Source: Kiloniellales bacterium
GTDB taxonomy: Bacteria > Pseudomonadota > Alphaproteobacteria > Kiloniellales > JAKSBE01
Length of the DNA: 11,495 nucleotides
NCBI GenBank assembly: GCA_030067055.1
Contig: JASJAL010000175.1
Coordinates: 1-11,495 of the forward strand
Direction of reading: 5' to 3'
Made by a program: the position numbers and the translations under genes. The first letter of the stretch is position 1. Every line of letters begins with the position of its first letter. The notes under the pieces were generated by a model, which saw only the letters and a program-made list of their open reading frames with translations, was not told where the DNA came from and ran no database searches. Of the stretch, positions 1-5,689 are shown in pieces.

Positions 1-479
1 CCGGCCAATCCGCGATAGACCTGATGGCCGGATTTGCCGTGCGTATGCGAGTGGTACCAACAGGTGGCCGCCGGTTGCACGATGGATAATGCGGGTTGCC
101 ACAGATCTCCCGGCGCGATTTCTAATTGTGGTCCACCATCGACCTCACCCGGAACATGCAGGCCATGACCGTGAATGGCCACGCCCTCGGTCAGAGTGTT
201 GTGATAATGCAGGTTGAGTTCGCTGTTCTGCCGGGTTCGAATCGTTGGTCCCAAGTAGTCTTGGCTAAGCCCCAAGGTCGGCGTCCTGACACCAGGCTTG
301 AAGGACCATTCGCCGCTGCGAATTGTCAGATTGACCGGCTCTCCACTGGTTCCGTCAACAAGCTGCGGTATCGGCAGAGTGGCAGGTGCGGCCGTCGACC
401 AGGCGGTCTTGAAATAGCCTGCGCCCAGCAGAGCGGTGCCACCTGCGACAAACCGCCGCCGAGAAAGGGGAAACGACAT
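1..479 (-). CDS. cueO: CueO-like multicopper oxidase, N-terminal part, Tat-exported (cut by window edge)
   Basis: This is the first 159 residues of a periplasmic multicopper oxidase, a family that oxidises Cu(I) or other small substrates while reducing O2 to water and often gives copper tolerance. The start ATG (477-479) follows a GGAGG ribosome site (486-490) by 6 bases. Residues 6-11 (SRRRFV) followed by a hydrophobic stretch form a twin-arginine signal, as expected for a cofactor-loaded enzyme. The cupredoxin domain shows CueO-style blocks: TLPIP near residue 34, HGHGLHVPGEVDGGP (103-117) and TCWYHSHTHGKSG (139-151). H103, H105, H143 and H145 align with type 2/type 3 copper ligands (E. coli CueO H101, H103, H141, H143). 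The usual HWHGL is HGHGL here. The C-terminal half, with the type 1 site and any Met-rich insert, lies outside the window, so CueO proper versus a broader multicopper oxidase cannot be settled. It is divergent from the LuxR-type gene at 703, and base composition is less GC-rich than in the rest of the window. Confidence 0.9.
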   Translation of the reverse strand, partial: MSFPLSRRRFVAGGTALLGAGYFKTAWSTAAPATLPIPQLVDGTSGEPVNLTIRSGEWSFKPGVRTPTLGLSQDYLGPTIRTRQNSELNLHYHNTLTEGVAIHGHGLHVPGEVDGGPQLEIAPGDLWQPALSIVQPAATCWYHSHTHGKSGHQVYRGLA

Positions 480-603
480 GCCAGTCCTCCAGCCAAAGGA
501 TGAATTCGGAGCAAAGCCCGGGTCGTAGCCTCAGACCATCGAGGTGACGACCATGGTGGCAGGAGTGAATGACCAACTTGAGCCAAACAGTCCATCGGAC
601 AAA

Positions 604-634
604 TGCCGGACCAGTTGGCCTGGCGCATCCGGCA
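604..634. promoter_or_regulatory. Inverted repeat in the oxidase/LuxR divergent region (candidate operator or hairpin)
   Basis: The arms TGCCGGA (604-610) and TCCGGCA (628-634) are perfectly complementary. A second short stem, CCAG (611-614) with CTGG (620-623), sits inside them, leaving a CGCA bulge. The element lies 69 bases before the LuxR start and 124 bases before the oxidase start, in the 223-bp region that must carry both promoters. A role as operator is inference. I could not recognise a CueR-type or other named metal-regulator site, nor a convincing -35/-10 pair. Confidence 0.3.
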
Positions 635-702
635 AAAGGTCCAATTCGGCCAGCCGACCAAGTGTCAATGTCCCGATTGCAAAGAGGATTGAGGAAAACA
701 CC

Positions 703-1242
703 ATGTTCGATGCGATAGGACAAATGCCTTACCGGCAAACGTTGTTTGCTGTTTTCGTCCTGTTTGTACTTGGCACAAGCGCCGTCGAGATTATCGACGA
801 GTTCGCAGATGGCGAGACACTCGGTTCAATGGCCGATGACTTGTCCAGGTTCGCGATCAGCGCAATCGTATTGGGTGTTTTCCTTTCCGAATACCTCGCT
901 CAGCAACGAGCGCTAGGGGAACTGCGTGGGCAACTACAAAGGGCTCGCGGTCGACTTGCTCAGCTCGACACCCAATCGCAGAAGCTCGCTAGCCAGTACC
1001 GCGCCGTTATGCAAAAGCAGTTTGATGAATGGCTCCTTACGGCAAGCGAGCAGGATGTCGTGATCCTGCTGTTGAAGGGGTTGTCCTTTCGAGAGATAGC
1101 TGAACTCCGGGACACGCGAGAAAAGACGGTCCGCCAACAAGCATCCAGTGTGTATCGAAAAGCCGGGGTGGCGAGTCGGAACGAGCTGGCCGCTTGGTTT
1201 TTCGAGGATATGTTGGAACCACCACCGATTGACGACAATTAG
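703..1242 (+). CDS. Membrane-anchored LuxR-family (GerE-type HTH) transcriptional regulator
   Basis: A 179-residue predicted one-component regulator of the inner membrane. I chose ATG 703 because GAGGA (691-695) precedes it at normal spacing and the protein then begins at the first membrane helix; the frame is open back to 544, but those residues look non-coding. Two hydrophobic helices (about 11-31 and 48-67) enclose a short acidic loop (32-47: D, E, D, E, D, D). A charged, heptad-like linker (about 66-105, rich in Q, R, L, A) suggests a dimerising coiled coil. The C-terminus (about 111-170) is a LuxR/GerE helix-turn-helix: LTASEQDVV, KGLSFREIAEL, EKTVRQQASSVYRKAGV, SRNELAAWF. There is no receiver, autoinducer or PAS domain. 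Topology with both ends in the cytoplasm is inferred. It is divergent from the multicopper oxidase, which makes that gene the most likely target, though nothing in the sequence proves it. Like its neighbour, it is AT-richer than the rest of the window. Confidence 0.85.
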   Translation: MFDAIGQMPYRQTLFAVFVLFVLGTSAVEIIDEFADGETLGSMADDLSRFAISAIVLGVFLSEYLAQQRALGELRGQLQRARGRLAQLDTQSQKLASQYRAVMQKQFDEWLLTASEQDVVILLLKGLSFREIAELRDTREKTVRQQASSVYRKAGVASRNELAAWFFEDMLEPPPIDDN

Positions 1243-1569
1243 TGCACGAAGTTTTCCGTTTCCTTTGGCGAGCCCAATCAAGTGAAAGACAAGACTTCGG
1301 AGCGACAAGAGGTCAGAACGGCATTGATGCCGGTCGCCGGTGGATAGACGCCGCTCGATCATGGGAACTTCCGTCGGTGGCCATCTTTCCTCCTGTTGCA
1401 ATGGGCTCGAGACGGTCTAAAGCTCAGTGCGAACCGAACATTCTCCGGGGCCGTCTTGCCGGTTCAGATTTTCGTGTACACAGCTTAGGGCGTTCTTCGG
1501 TCAGCTGAGATCGCGTCGCACCTTCTGGCCGGATGCAGCGCCCTGGATTCGAGGAACATGCGCGGTCGC
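1243..1569. other. 327-bp stretch with no supportable gene
   Basis: This lies between the stop codons of the LuxR-type gene and the convergent LysR-type gene. The open frames crossing it have no recognisable protein character and no convincing ribosome site. It contains small palindromes (CGGCAT-TG-ATGCCG at 1319-1332 and TCAGCTGA at 1501-1508) without a following T-run, so no clear intrinsic terminator for either gene. Base composition rises towards the GC-rich level near the LysR end, so it may hold the boundary of an acquired segment. I saw no direct repeat, tRNA fragment or transposase remnant. Confidence 0.5.
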
Positions 1570-2490
1570 TCAGGCGGTCGCGTCCCCCGCCCGCCAGGAT
1601 CGCGCCATGGCGCCGAATTCCAGTGCAAGAAAATCGACGAAGGCGCGCACCCGCGGCGCCAGGTAGCGGGTCTGCGGATAGACCGCGTGGATGTCGGCGT
1701 CCGGCGAACTGTAGTCGGGAAGCAGCTCGATCAGGCGCCCGGTCATGAGATCGTCGCGAACCTGCCAGATCGGCAGCATGATGATCCCGCTGCCGCCCAG
1801 GGCGGCCTGGCGCAGGACCTCGCCGTTGTTGGCCGAGAAGCTGCCGGTCACGTGAACCGTCTCGCCACCCTCCGGCCCGCGGAACGGCCAGTCGTTGCGC
1901 CAGGTCCGATAGGTGTAGACCAGGCAGTTGTGGTCGGCGAGGTCGGCCGGCCGGTGCGGCGTCCCCGCACGCTCGAGGTATCCCGGCGCGGCGCAGACGG
2001 CGCGGCGGCTGGCGGCCAGCTTGCGGGCAATCAGGCTGGAATCCTTGAGCTCGCCGATGCGGATCCCCAGGTCCATGCCCTCCTCGACCAGATCGACCAG
2101 GCGGTCGTTGAGCGTGAGGTCGACCTCGACATCCGGATAGCGGCGCAGGAACTCGGGGATCAGCGGCGCCAGGATCAGGTGGCCGATGGTCACCGGCATG
2201 TTGACCCGCAGCAGGCCGCGCGGTGCGGCGCGGAGGTGCGACAGGGCCTGCTCGGCCTCGCCCAGGTCGGCGATGATCCGCTTGGCATGGTCAAAAAAGG
2301 CGGCACCCTCCTCGGTCATGGCGACCTTGCGGGTGGTGCGGTTCAGGAGCCGCACGCCGAGGCGGTCTTCCAGGCGGCCGATCTGCTTGCTGACCGCCGA
2401 AGGGCTCAGGCCGAGGTCCCGCCCGGCGGCGGTGAAGCTGCCGGCGTGGACCACCTGGACATAGACCTCCAGCTCAAGCAGGCGATCCAA
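1570..2490 (-). CDS. LysR-type transcriptional regulator (CrgA/AaeR/DmlR-like)
   Basis: A 306-residue cytoplasmic DNA-binding regulator of normal family length. Residues 1-60 are the LysR winged helix-turn-helix, with the signature GSFTAAGRDLGLSPSAVSKQ (17-36) followed by RLEDRLGVRLLNRTTRK. From about 90 to 295 lies the periplasmic-binding-protein-like effector domain, including the GxLRVNMP opening and the LAPLIPEFLRRYPDVEVDL block typical of the CrgA/AaeR/DmlR branch. The start is TTG (2488-2490): AGAGG (2496-2500) sits 5 bases upstream, and the nearby ATG at 2501-2503 is in another frame. The effector and regulon cannot be read from the sequence. The divergent partner is a 64-residue hypothetical gene rather than an enzyme or efflux gene, so the usual guess from context does not help. 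Autoregulation through the repeats at 2509-2541 is plausible. Confidence 0.93.
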   Translation of the reverse strand: MDRLLELEVYVQVVHAGSFTAAGRDLGLSPSAVSKQIGRLEDRLGVRLLNRTTRKVAMTEEGAAFFDHAKRIIADLGEAEQALSHLRAAPRGLLRVNMPVTIGHLILAPLIPEFLRRYPDVEVDLTLNDRLVDLVEEGMDLGIRIGELKDSSLIARKLAASRRAVCAAPGYLERAGTPHRPADLADHNCLVYTYRTWRNDWPFRGPEGGETVHVTGSFSANNGEVLRQAALGGSGIIMLPIWQVRDDLMTGRLIELLPDYSSPDADIHAVYPQTRYLAPRVRAFVDFLALEFGAMARSWRAGDATA

Positions 2491-2508
2491 GGCAACCTCT
2501 CATTTATT

Positions 2509-2541
2509 CCAATTCGGCATAAGTGCTATGCCAATTTCGGC
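2509..2541. promoter_or_regulatory. Overlapping inverted and direct repeats, candidate LysR operator
   Basis: An inverted repeat GGCATA-N5-TATGCC (2516-2532) is embedded between two near-identical direct copies, CCAATTCGGC (2509-2518) and CCAATTTCGGC (2531-2541), whose starts are 22 bp apart, about two helical turns. The centre lies 34 bp before the LysR start codon and 108 bp before the start at 2632. LysR-type regulators usually bind interrupted palindromes in the divergent region and repress their own gene, which fits. The arms do not match the textbook T-N11-A form exactly. The region is AT-rich compared with its surroundings (AATTCGGCATAAGTG, TCATATATG), as expected for promoters, but I could not assign a convincing -35/-10 pair. 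Confidence 0.45.
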
Positions 2542-2631
2542 CATTAACGTATTGGAGATCAATAGTCATATATGTTGCGACAGCGAAGAGACCGGCGAGG
2601 CAGCCTCGCATCCCGATCCGGAGGACCGAGC

Positions 2632-2826
2632 ATGAACCCCTACATCAAGCCGAATCAGGCCAGCGAGGCGCCGAGCGACGCCGAGATCCAGCATTTGCTG
2701 CAGCGCGGCCGCCGGCTCCGCGCCGAGGCCATGGTCGAGAGCGGCCGGCGCCTGGTTCAGGCCCTGCGATCCTTGACCGCGACCGGCAAGGACCGCTCAC
2801 GCGAGACCGCCGAGGCCCTGGCCTGA
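2632..2826 (+). CDS. Small hypothetical protein, 64 residues
   Basis: A short gene that I do not recognise with confidence. The start ATG at 2632 is preceded by GGAGG (2620-2624) at 7 bases, which is better than the in-frame ATG at 2572. The product begins MNPYIKPNQ, followed by a charged, probably helical region (about 18-52) with the blocks LLQRGRRLRAEAMVESG and RRLVQALRSL. It has no signal peptide, membrane segment or cysteine. The arrangement xxLRAEAMxxxxxxL loosely recalls small alphaproteobacterial proteins with a helical RAEAxR core, but this is an impression only. It is divergent from the LysR gene and shares its control region, so it could be a LysR target. Its stop codon overlaps the T-run of the terminator of the convergent transporter gene. 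Confidence 0.65.
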   Translation: MNPYIKPNQASEAPSDAEIQHLLQRGRRLRAEAMVESGRRLVQALRSLTATGKDRSRETAEALA

Positions 2827-2854
2827 AAAGCCTCAGGGCTCCCTCACCTGAGGC
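2826..2854 (-). terminator. Intrinsic terminator of the UMF1 transporter gene
   Basis: Read on the minus strand, an 8-bp stem GCCTCAGG/CCTGAGGC (arms 2847-2854 and 2830-2837) with a 9-base loop is followed directly by TTTT (complement of 2826-2829). It starts 25 bases after the transporter stop codon. On the plus strand there is no T-run after the stem, so it works as a terminator mainly for the minus-strand gene, although the same hairpin lies just past the stop of the 64-residue ORF. Confidence 0.7.
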
Positions 2855-2878
2855 CGAGGACGGCGGTCGGATCCTGCC

Positions 2879-4159
2879 TCACTCGCGCGGCTCCTTGACC
2901 AGCAGCATCAGCAGCATACCGACCACGAAGAAGCCCAGGATCGGGGTCATGCCGATCCGCTGGCTATCGAAAGCGTTGGTCACGATGGCCACCAGGGCCG
3001 GGCCCATAAAGGCGGTCACCTTGCCGGAGAGGGCGAAGAGGCCGAACATCTCGGTGGTCATGTCGGGCGGGGCGAGCCGGGCCATCATGGTCCGGCTGGC
3101 GGCCTGCGCCGGTCCGATGAAGATCCCGATCACGCAGCCCAGGACGTAGAACCAGAACTTGCCTTCGACGACCAGGATCGCGCCGCCGAAGACCGTGAGG
3201 CAGGCGACCGCGATCAGAATCGTCGGCTTTGACCCGAGCCAGTCGTCGATCCAGGCGAAGGCGACGGCGCCGAGGCCGGCTGTCACGTTGAGCAGGACCC
3301 CGAAGATCAGGATCTCCGTGAAGTCCATGCCGAAGGTGCCGGCGGCGTAGATCCCGCCGAAAGCGAAGAGCGTGTTCAAACCGTCGATGTAGAACAGCCG
3401 CGCCAGCAGGAAGCGCGCGATGTTGCCGTAGCGAGGCAGCTGCCGGAAGGTGTTCATCAGGGTGCCGAGCCCCTGCCGAATCGCCTCTCCGGCGGAGATC
3501 TTCTTCGCCGGGCGGTCCGGCGTCAGCAGGAACATGGGGAAGGCGAAGAGGAGATACCACAGGGCGACGAAGGGCCCGGTGATCCGGACCTGCTCGTAGG
3601 TCTCGGTATCGAGGCCCAGGATCGGCTGCTCCGGCAGGGCGAAGGCCAACAGGCAGATGACCAGGCAGACGATTCCGCCGGCGTAGCCGCAGGCCCAGGC
3701 CCAGCCGGAGATCCGGCCCATCAGCTTGCGCGGCGCCAGGTCCGGCAGCATGGCGTTGTAGAAGACCTGGCCGAATTCGAAGGAGGCATTGGCGATCGCC
3801 ACCAGGATCAGGGCCGGGAGCAGATAGCCGGGCTCCGGCAGGATCCACCAGAGGCCGCCGCCGACCACCAGGCAGGTCAGGGAGAAGAAGAGGATCCAGG
3901 GCTTGCGGCGGCCGCTGTGATCGGCGACCGCACCCAGGATCGGGGCGAGGATCGCGATGCCCAGGGCGGAAAAGCTGATCATCTGACCCCAGGCCGCGGT
4001 GCCGGCGATCTCGTCCTGGGCGACCGTCTTGGTCACGTACTGGGCGAAGACGAAGGTGATGATCACGGTCGGGAAGGCCGAGTTGGCCCAGTCGAAGAGG
4101 CACCAGGCCGCGATGGCGCCCTTGCTGGTTTTCGGATCTTCGCCCGCCTCTGCCGTCAT
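2879..4159 (-). CDS. Major facilitator superfamily transporter, UMF1 (Atg22-like) family
   Basis: A 426-residue polytopic inner-membrane protein with about 12 hydrophobic helices. The early block CLFDWANSAFPTVI (20-33) is the hallmark of the UMF1 family, related to fungal Atg22. Motif A follows after helix 2 (ADHSGRRKPW, 79-88). Length and layout are normal, with a hydrophilic central loop (about 215-245, TPDRPAKKISAGEAI) separating the two six-helix halves. Bacterial members have no firmly assigned substrate; Atg22 exports amino acids from the yeast vacuole, but extending that here is inference. The start ATG (4157-4159) has only a G-rich, weak ribosome site. It is transcribed alone, ends at a clear terminator (2826-2854), and is divergent from the YbjQ-family gene. 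Confidence 0.9.
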   Translation of the reverse strand: MTAEAGEDPKTSKGAIAAWCLFDWANSAFPTVIITFVFAQYVTKTVAQDEIAGTAAWGQMISFSALGIAILAPILGAVADHSGRRKPWILFFSLTCLVVGGGLWWILPEPGYLLPALILVAIANASFEFGQVFYNAMLPDLAPRKLMGRISGWAWACGYAGGIVCLVICLLAFALPEQPILGLDTETYEQVRITGPFVALWYLLFAFPMFLLTPDRPAKKISAGEAIRQGLGTLMNTFRQLPRYGNIARFLLARLFYIDGLNTLFAFGGIYAAGTFGMDFTEILIFGVLLNVTAGLGAVAFAWIDDWLGSKPTILIAVACLTVFGGAILVVEGKFWFYVLGCVIGIFIGPAQAASRTMMARLAPPDMTTEMFGLFALSGKVTAFMGPALVAIVTNAFDSQRIGMTPILGFFVVGMLLMLLVKEPRE

Positions 4160-4203
4160 GCCCCCGCGCCCTTTGCCGCTTCCGTGGCTTCCGGCTAGCA
4201 GCT

Positions 4204-4232
4204 TTGTCGTGACCCCACAAGTTGTGTATCGT
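4204..4232 (+). promoter_or_regulatory. Candidate sigma-70-type promoter of the YbjQ-family gene
   Basis: TTGTCG (4204-4209) and TATCGT (4227-4232) are separated by 17 bases; each matches four of six consensus positions. It would give a leader of about 37 bases before ATG 4276. This is by eye only; the 116-bp divergent region must also hold the transporter promoter, which I could not identify. Confidence 0.35.
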
Positions 4233-4275
4233 CGCCGCGCCTGCGGATGTGCGCAAAAGCCGGGAGTAGGGTGCG

Positions 4276-4590
4276 ATGATCGTGGTGACGACGGATTCCA
4301 TCGAAGGCCGCAAGGTCGGCGAATACCTGGGCGTGGTCAGCGGTGACGCCATCGTCGGCGCCAACATGTTCCGGGACTTCTTCGCGCGGGTTCGCGACGT
4401 GGTCGGCGGCCGGGCCGGCGGCTACGAGAAGGCGCTGCAGGGCGCCAAGGACGCGGCCATGGCCGACATGGTCGAAGCCGCCGAAGCCCTGGGCGCCAAT
4501 GCGATCGTCGCCGTCGACCTGGACTACGAGACCATCGGCGATTCCATGCTGATGGTCAGCGCCAACGGCACCGCAGTGCGGTTGGCCTGA
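4276..4590 (+). CDS. ybjQ: YbjQ family protein (UPF0145, heavy-metal-binding domain DUF74)
   Basis: A 104-residue cytoplasmic protein, close to the usual ~105 residues of UPF0145. Family features: the N-terminal [20 protein letters not shown] (2-21), the central [22 protein letters not shown] (30-51), [24 protein letters not shown] (57-80) and a closing DYETIG (83-88). The fold is a small alpha/beta domain that forms pentamers in solved family members. Heavy-metal binding is suggested only by the family name; this copy has no Cys or His cluster to support it. GGGAG (4262-4266) precedes the ATG at a somewhat long 9-base spacing. It is monocistronic, divergent from the UMF1 transporter and convergent with the 196-residue gene. 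Confidence 0.9.
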   Translation: MIVVTTDSIEGRKVGEYLGVVSGDAIVGANMFRDFFARVRDVVGGRAGGYEKALQGAKDAAMADMVEAAEALGANAIVAVDLDYETIGDSMLMVSANGTAVRLA

Positions 4591-4649
4591 TCGAAGGTGG
4601 CGGCCGCTGGCGTCGCATCGAGTTCCGGTCTCGACCCGAGCCTCGGCGC

Positions 4650-5240
4650 TCAGGCGATCTGCTCCAGCCGTGCCTTCTGGCAGAGCGGATAGCTGGCGAG
4701 AAACGGTTGGATAGCGGCTCGCATCGCTGCGCAGGAGGGACCGTAGAGGTAAAGCGCGGTCTCAATGGGACCCTGCCAGTGACTCTGCACCCGGCCCTGG
4801 GCACCCAGCAATTTGCCGAACTCTTCGTATACCGTGTCAAGATCGCAGGTCTCGTACACCTCGTCCGGCAGATCGGTGCCGTTGAGATAGACCGCCAACC
4901 CCTCGTTCAGACCGAAGGCGATCTCCCGGTCGTCCGGCTCAAGGATAAAGGCCGAGCCCTTGGGCGCCCCCAGGGCCTCGAGACACTGCCGCAACTCATC
5001 GAGCGCCGTGTCGGACAGATCCGGAAGGACGATCTCGATGTCGCAGAAGGCGACCTCGCCGCTGTCGGTCATCTGGGTCCCGCCACCTGAGACTTCGCCA
5101 AGGCCGCGGCTTTCCAGCATTTCGGTCAGACCCTCCTCGTAAACTTCGTAGCGGTCCAGGGGCTGCGCACGGGCGTTGAGCCGGGCGACAACGAGCACGC
5201 CATCGGCCTTTTGATCCTTGCCGAGAGAAATGCCGAACAT
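4650..5240 (-). CDS. Conserved-looking hypothetical protein, 196 residues
   Basis: I do not recognise a named domain. The start ATG (5238-5240) has AGGAGA upstream at good spacing. The protein is soluble and acidic, with no signal peptide or membrane segment. It reads as two alpha/beta halves: an N-terminal part (1-75) with VLVVARLNARAQPLDR, GEVSGGGTQ and an acidic CDIEIVLPD strand, and a C-terminal part with LGAPKGSAFILE (about 91-102), GLAVYLNGTDLPDEVYE (114-130), GPIETALYLYGPS and a final helix ending ASYPLCQKARLEQIA. The strongly patterned motifs suggest a real, conserved family. It is the last of three minus-strand genes after the glutamate dehydrogenase, 152 bases behind the 82-residue gene, so its link to that operon is uncertain. 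Confidence 0.8.
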   Translation of the reverse strand: MFGISLGKDQKADGVLVVARLNARAQPLDRYEVYEEGLTEMLESRGLGEVSGGGTQMTDSGEVAFCDIEIVLPDLSDTALDELRQCLEALGAPKGSAFILEPDDREIAFGLNEGLAVYLNGTDLPDEVYETCDLDTVYEEFGKLLGAQGRVQSHWQGPIETALYLYGPSCAAMRAAIQPFLASYPLCQKARLEQIA

Positions 5241-5319
5241 GAGAGCGTCTCCTGGAAGCCATTCGACCGAGGCGTCGAGCGCCGGCCAGCTTCCGGGTAA
5301 ATCCTTTGAATAGCGTGAA

Positions 5320-5340
5320 GGCCGAGCGGCCGCCTCGGCC
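5320..5340. repeat. GC-rich hairpin between the 82- and 196-residue genes
   Basis: The arms GGCCGAG (5320-5326) and CTCGGCC (5334-5340) enclose a 7-base loop, CGGCCGC. There is no T-run on either side, so it is at best a weak or Rho-assisted terminator or an RNA-processing hairpin. Together with the 152-bp gap, it argues mildly that the 196-residue gene has its own promoter. Confidence 0.4.
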
Positions 5341-5392
5341 CGGACACAGCCGGGTCGCCCTGCCGGTGGCGGCGCGGAAGGTTCCGGGCGGT

Positions 5393-5641
5393 CTAGGAAA
5401 TCAGGTCGGCCAGCTTCGAACCCTGTGGACCGTAGAGCGCCTTGATGTGCTCGCAGAACCCGGCCTTCCCGAGGGTTTCGAACTTGCGGGCGAGACCGTC
5501 AAGCTCTCGGACGACCTCTTCGCTGTGAAGCAGGTCGACAAGTTCGCGGCCGGCAAGGAGTTCCTCGAACAGGGCTTCGTCGACCGCGAATTGACAGTGC
5601 CCTTCGGCCATCATCGCCGCTGCGATTGCTTCGTAATCCAT
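5393..5641 (-). CDS. Small hypothetical protein, 82 residues, behind glutamate dehydrogenase
   Basis: A soluble, acidic, probably all-helical protein that I do not recognise. I chose ATG 5639-5641 (MDYEAIAAAMM) because GGGGA lies about 8 bases upstream; an in-frame GTG six codons earlier (5657-5659) is the alternative. Residues 20-58 (VDEALFEELLAGRELVDLL... VVRELDGLARKF) look like amphipathic helices. Two cysteines (C17, C63) are present but form no motif. It begins 48 bases after the dehydrogenase stop on the same strand. Only a small palindrome (CTCTCGCGAGAG, 5672-5683, no T-run) lies between them, so co-transcription is likely. A role tied to the dehydrogenase is inference from position only. 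Confidence 0.7.
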   Translation of the reverse strand: MDYEAIAAAMMAEGHCQFAVDEALFEELLAGRELVDLLHSEEVVRELDGLARKFETLGKAGFCEHIKALYGPQGSKLADLIS

Positions 5642-5689
5642 CGTATGGTCCCCAGGCACCAGGCCGTCGGGCTCTCGCGAGAGACGCTG

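Noticed and set aside
544..702. 53-codon N-terminal extension of the LuxR-type protein
   Set aside because: The extension crosses the inverted repeat at 604-634, has no domain character, and a good GAGGA ribosome site sits just before ATG 703.
1319..1332. Intrinsic terminator after the LuxR-type gene
   Set aside because: The CGGCAT/ATGCCG stem has only a 2-base loop and no T-run on either strand.
1242..1508. 88-codon open frame just after the LuxR-type gene
   Set aside because: It has no ribosome site of its own beyond coding sequence, no recognisable motif and an irregular composition; treated as chance.
1558..2547. A 329-codon plus-strand frame opposite the LysR gene
   Set aside because: It is an antisense shadow of the LysR coding sequence with no recognisable motif; the LysR HTH and effector domain on the other strand are clear.
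2964..4367. A 467-codon minus-strand frame overlapping the transporter
   Set aside because: Its product is Arg/Pro/Gly/Asp-rich with no hydrophobic helices; it is the shifted frame of the UMF1 transporter, which has clear family motifs.
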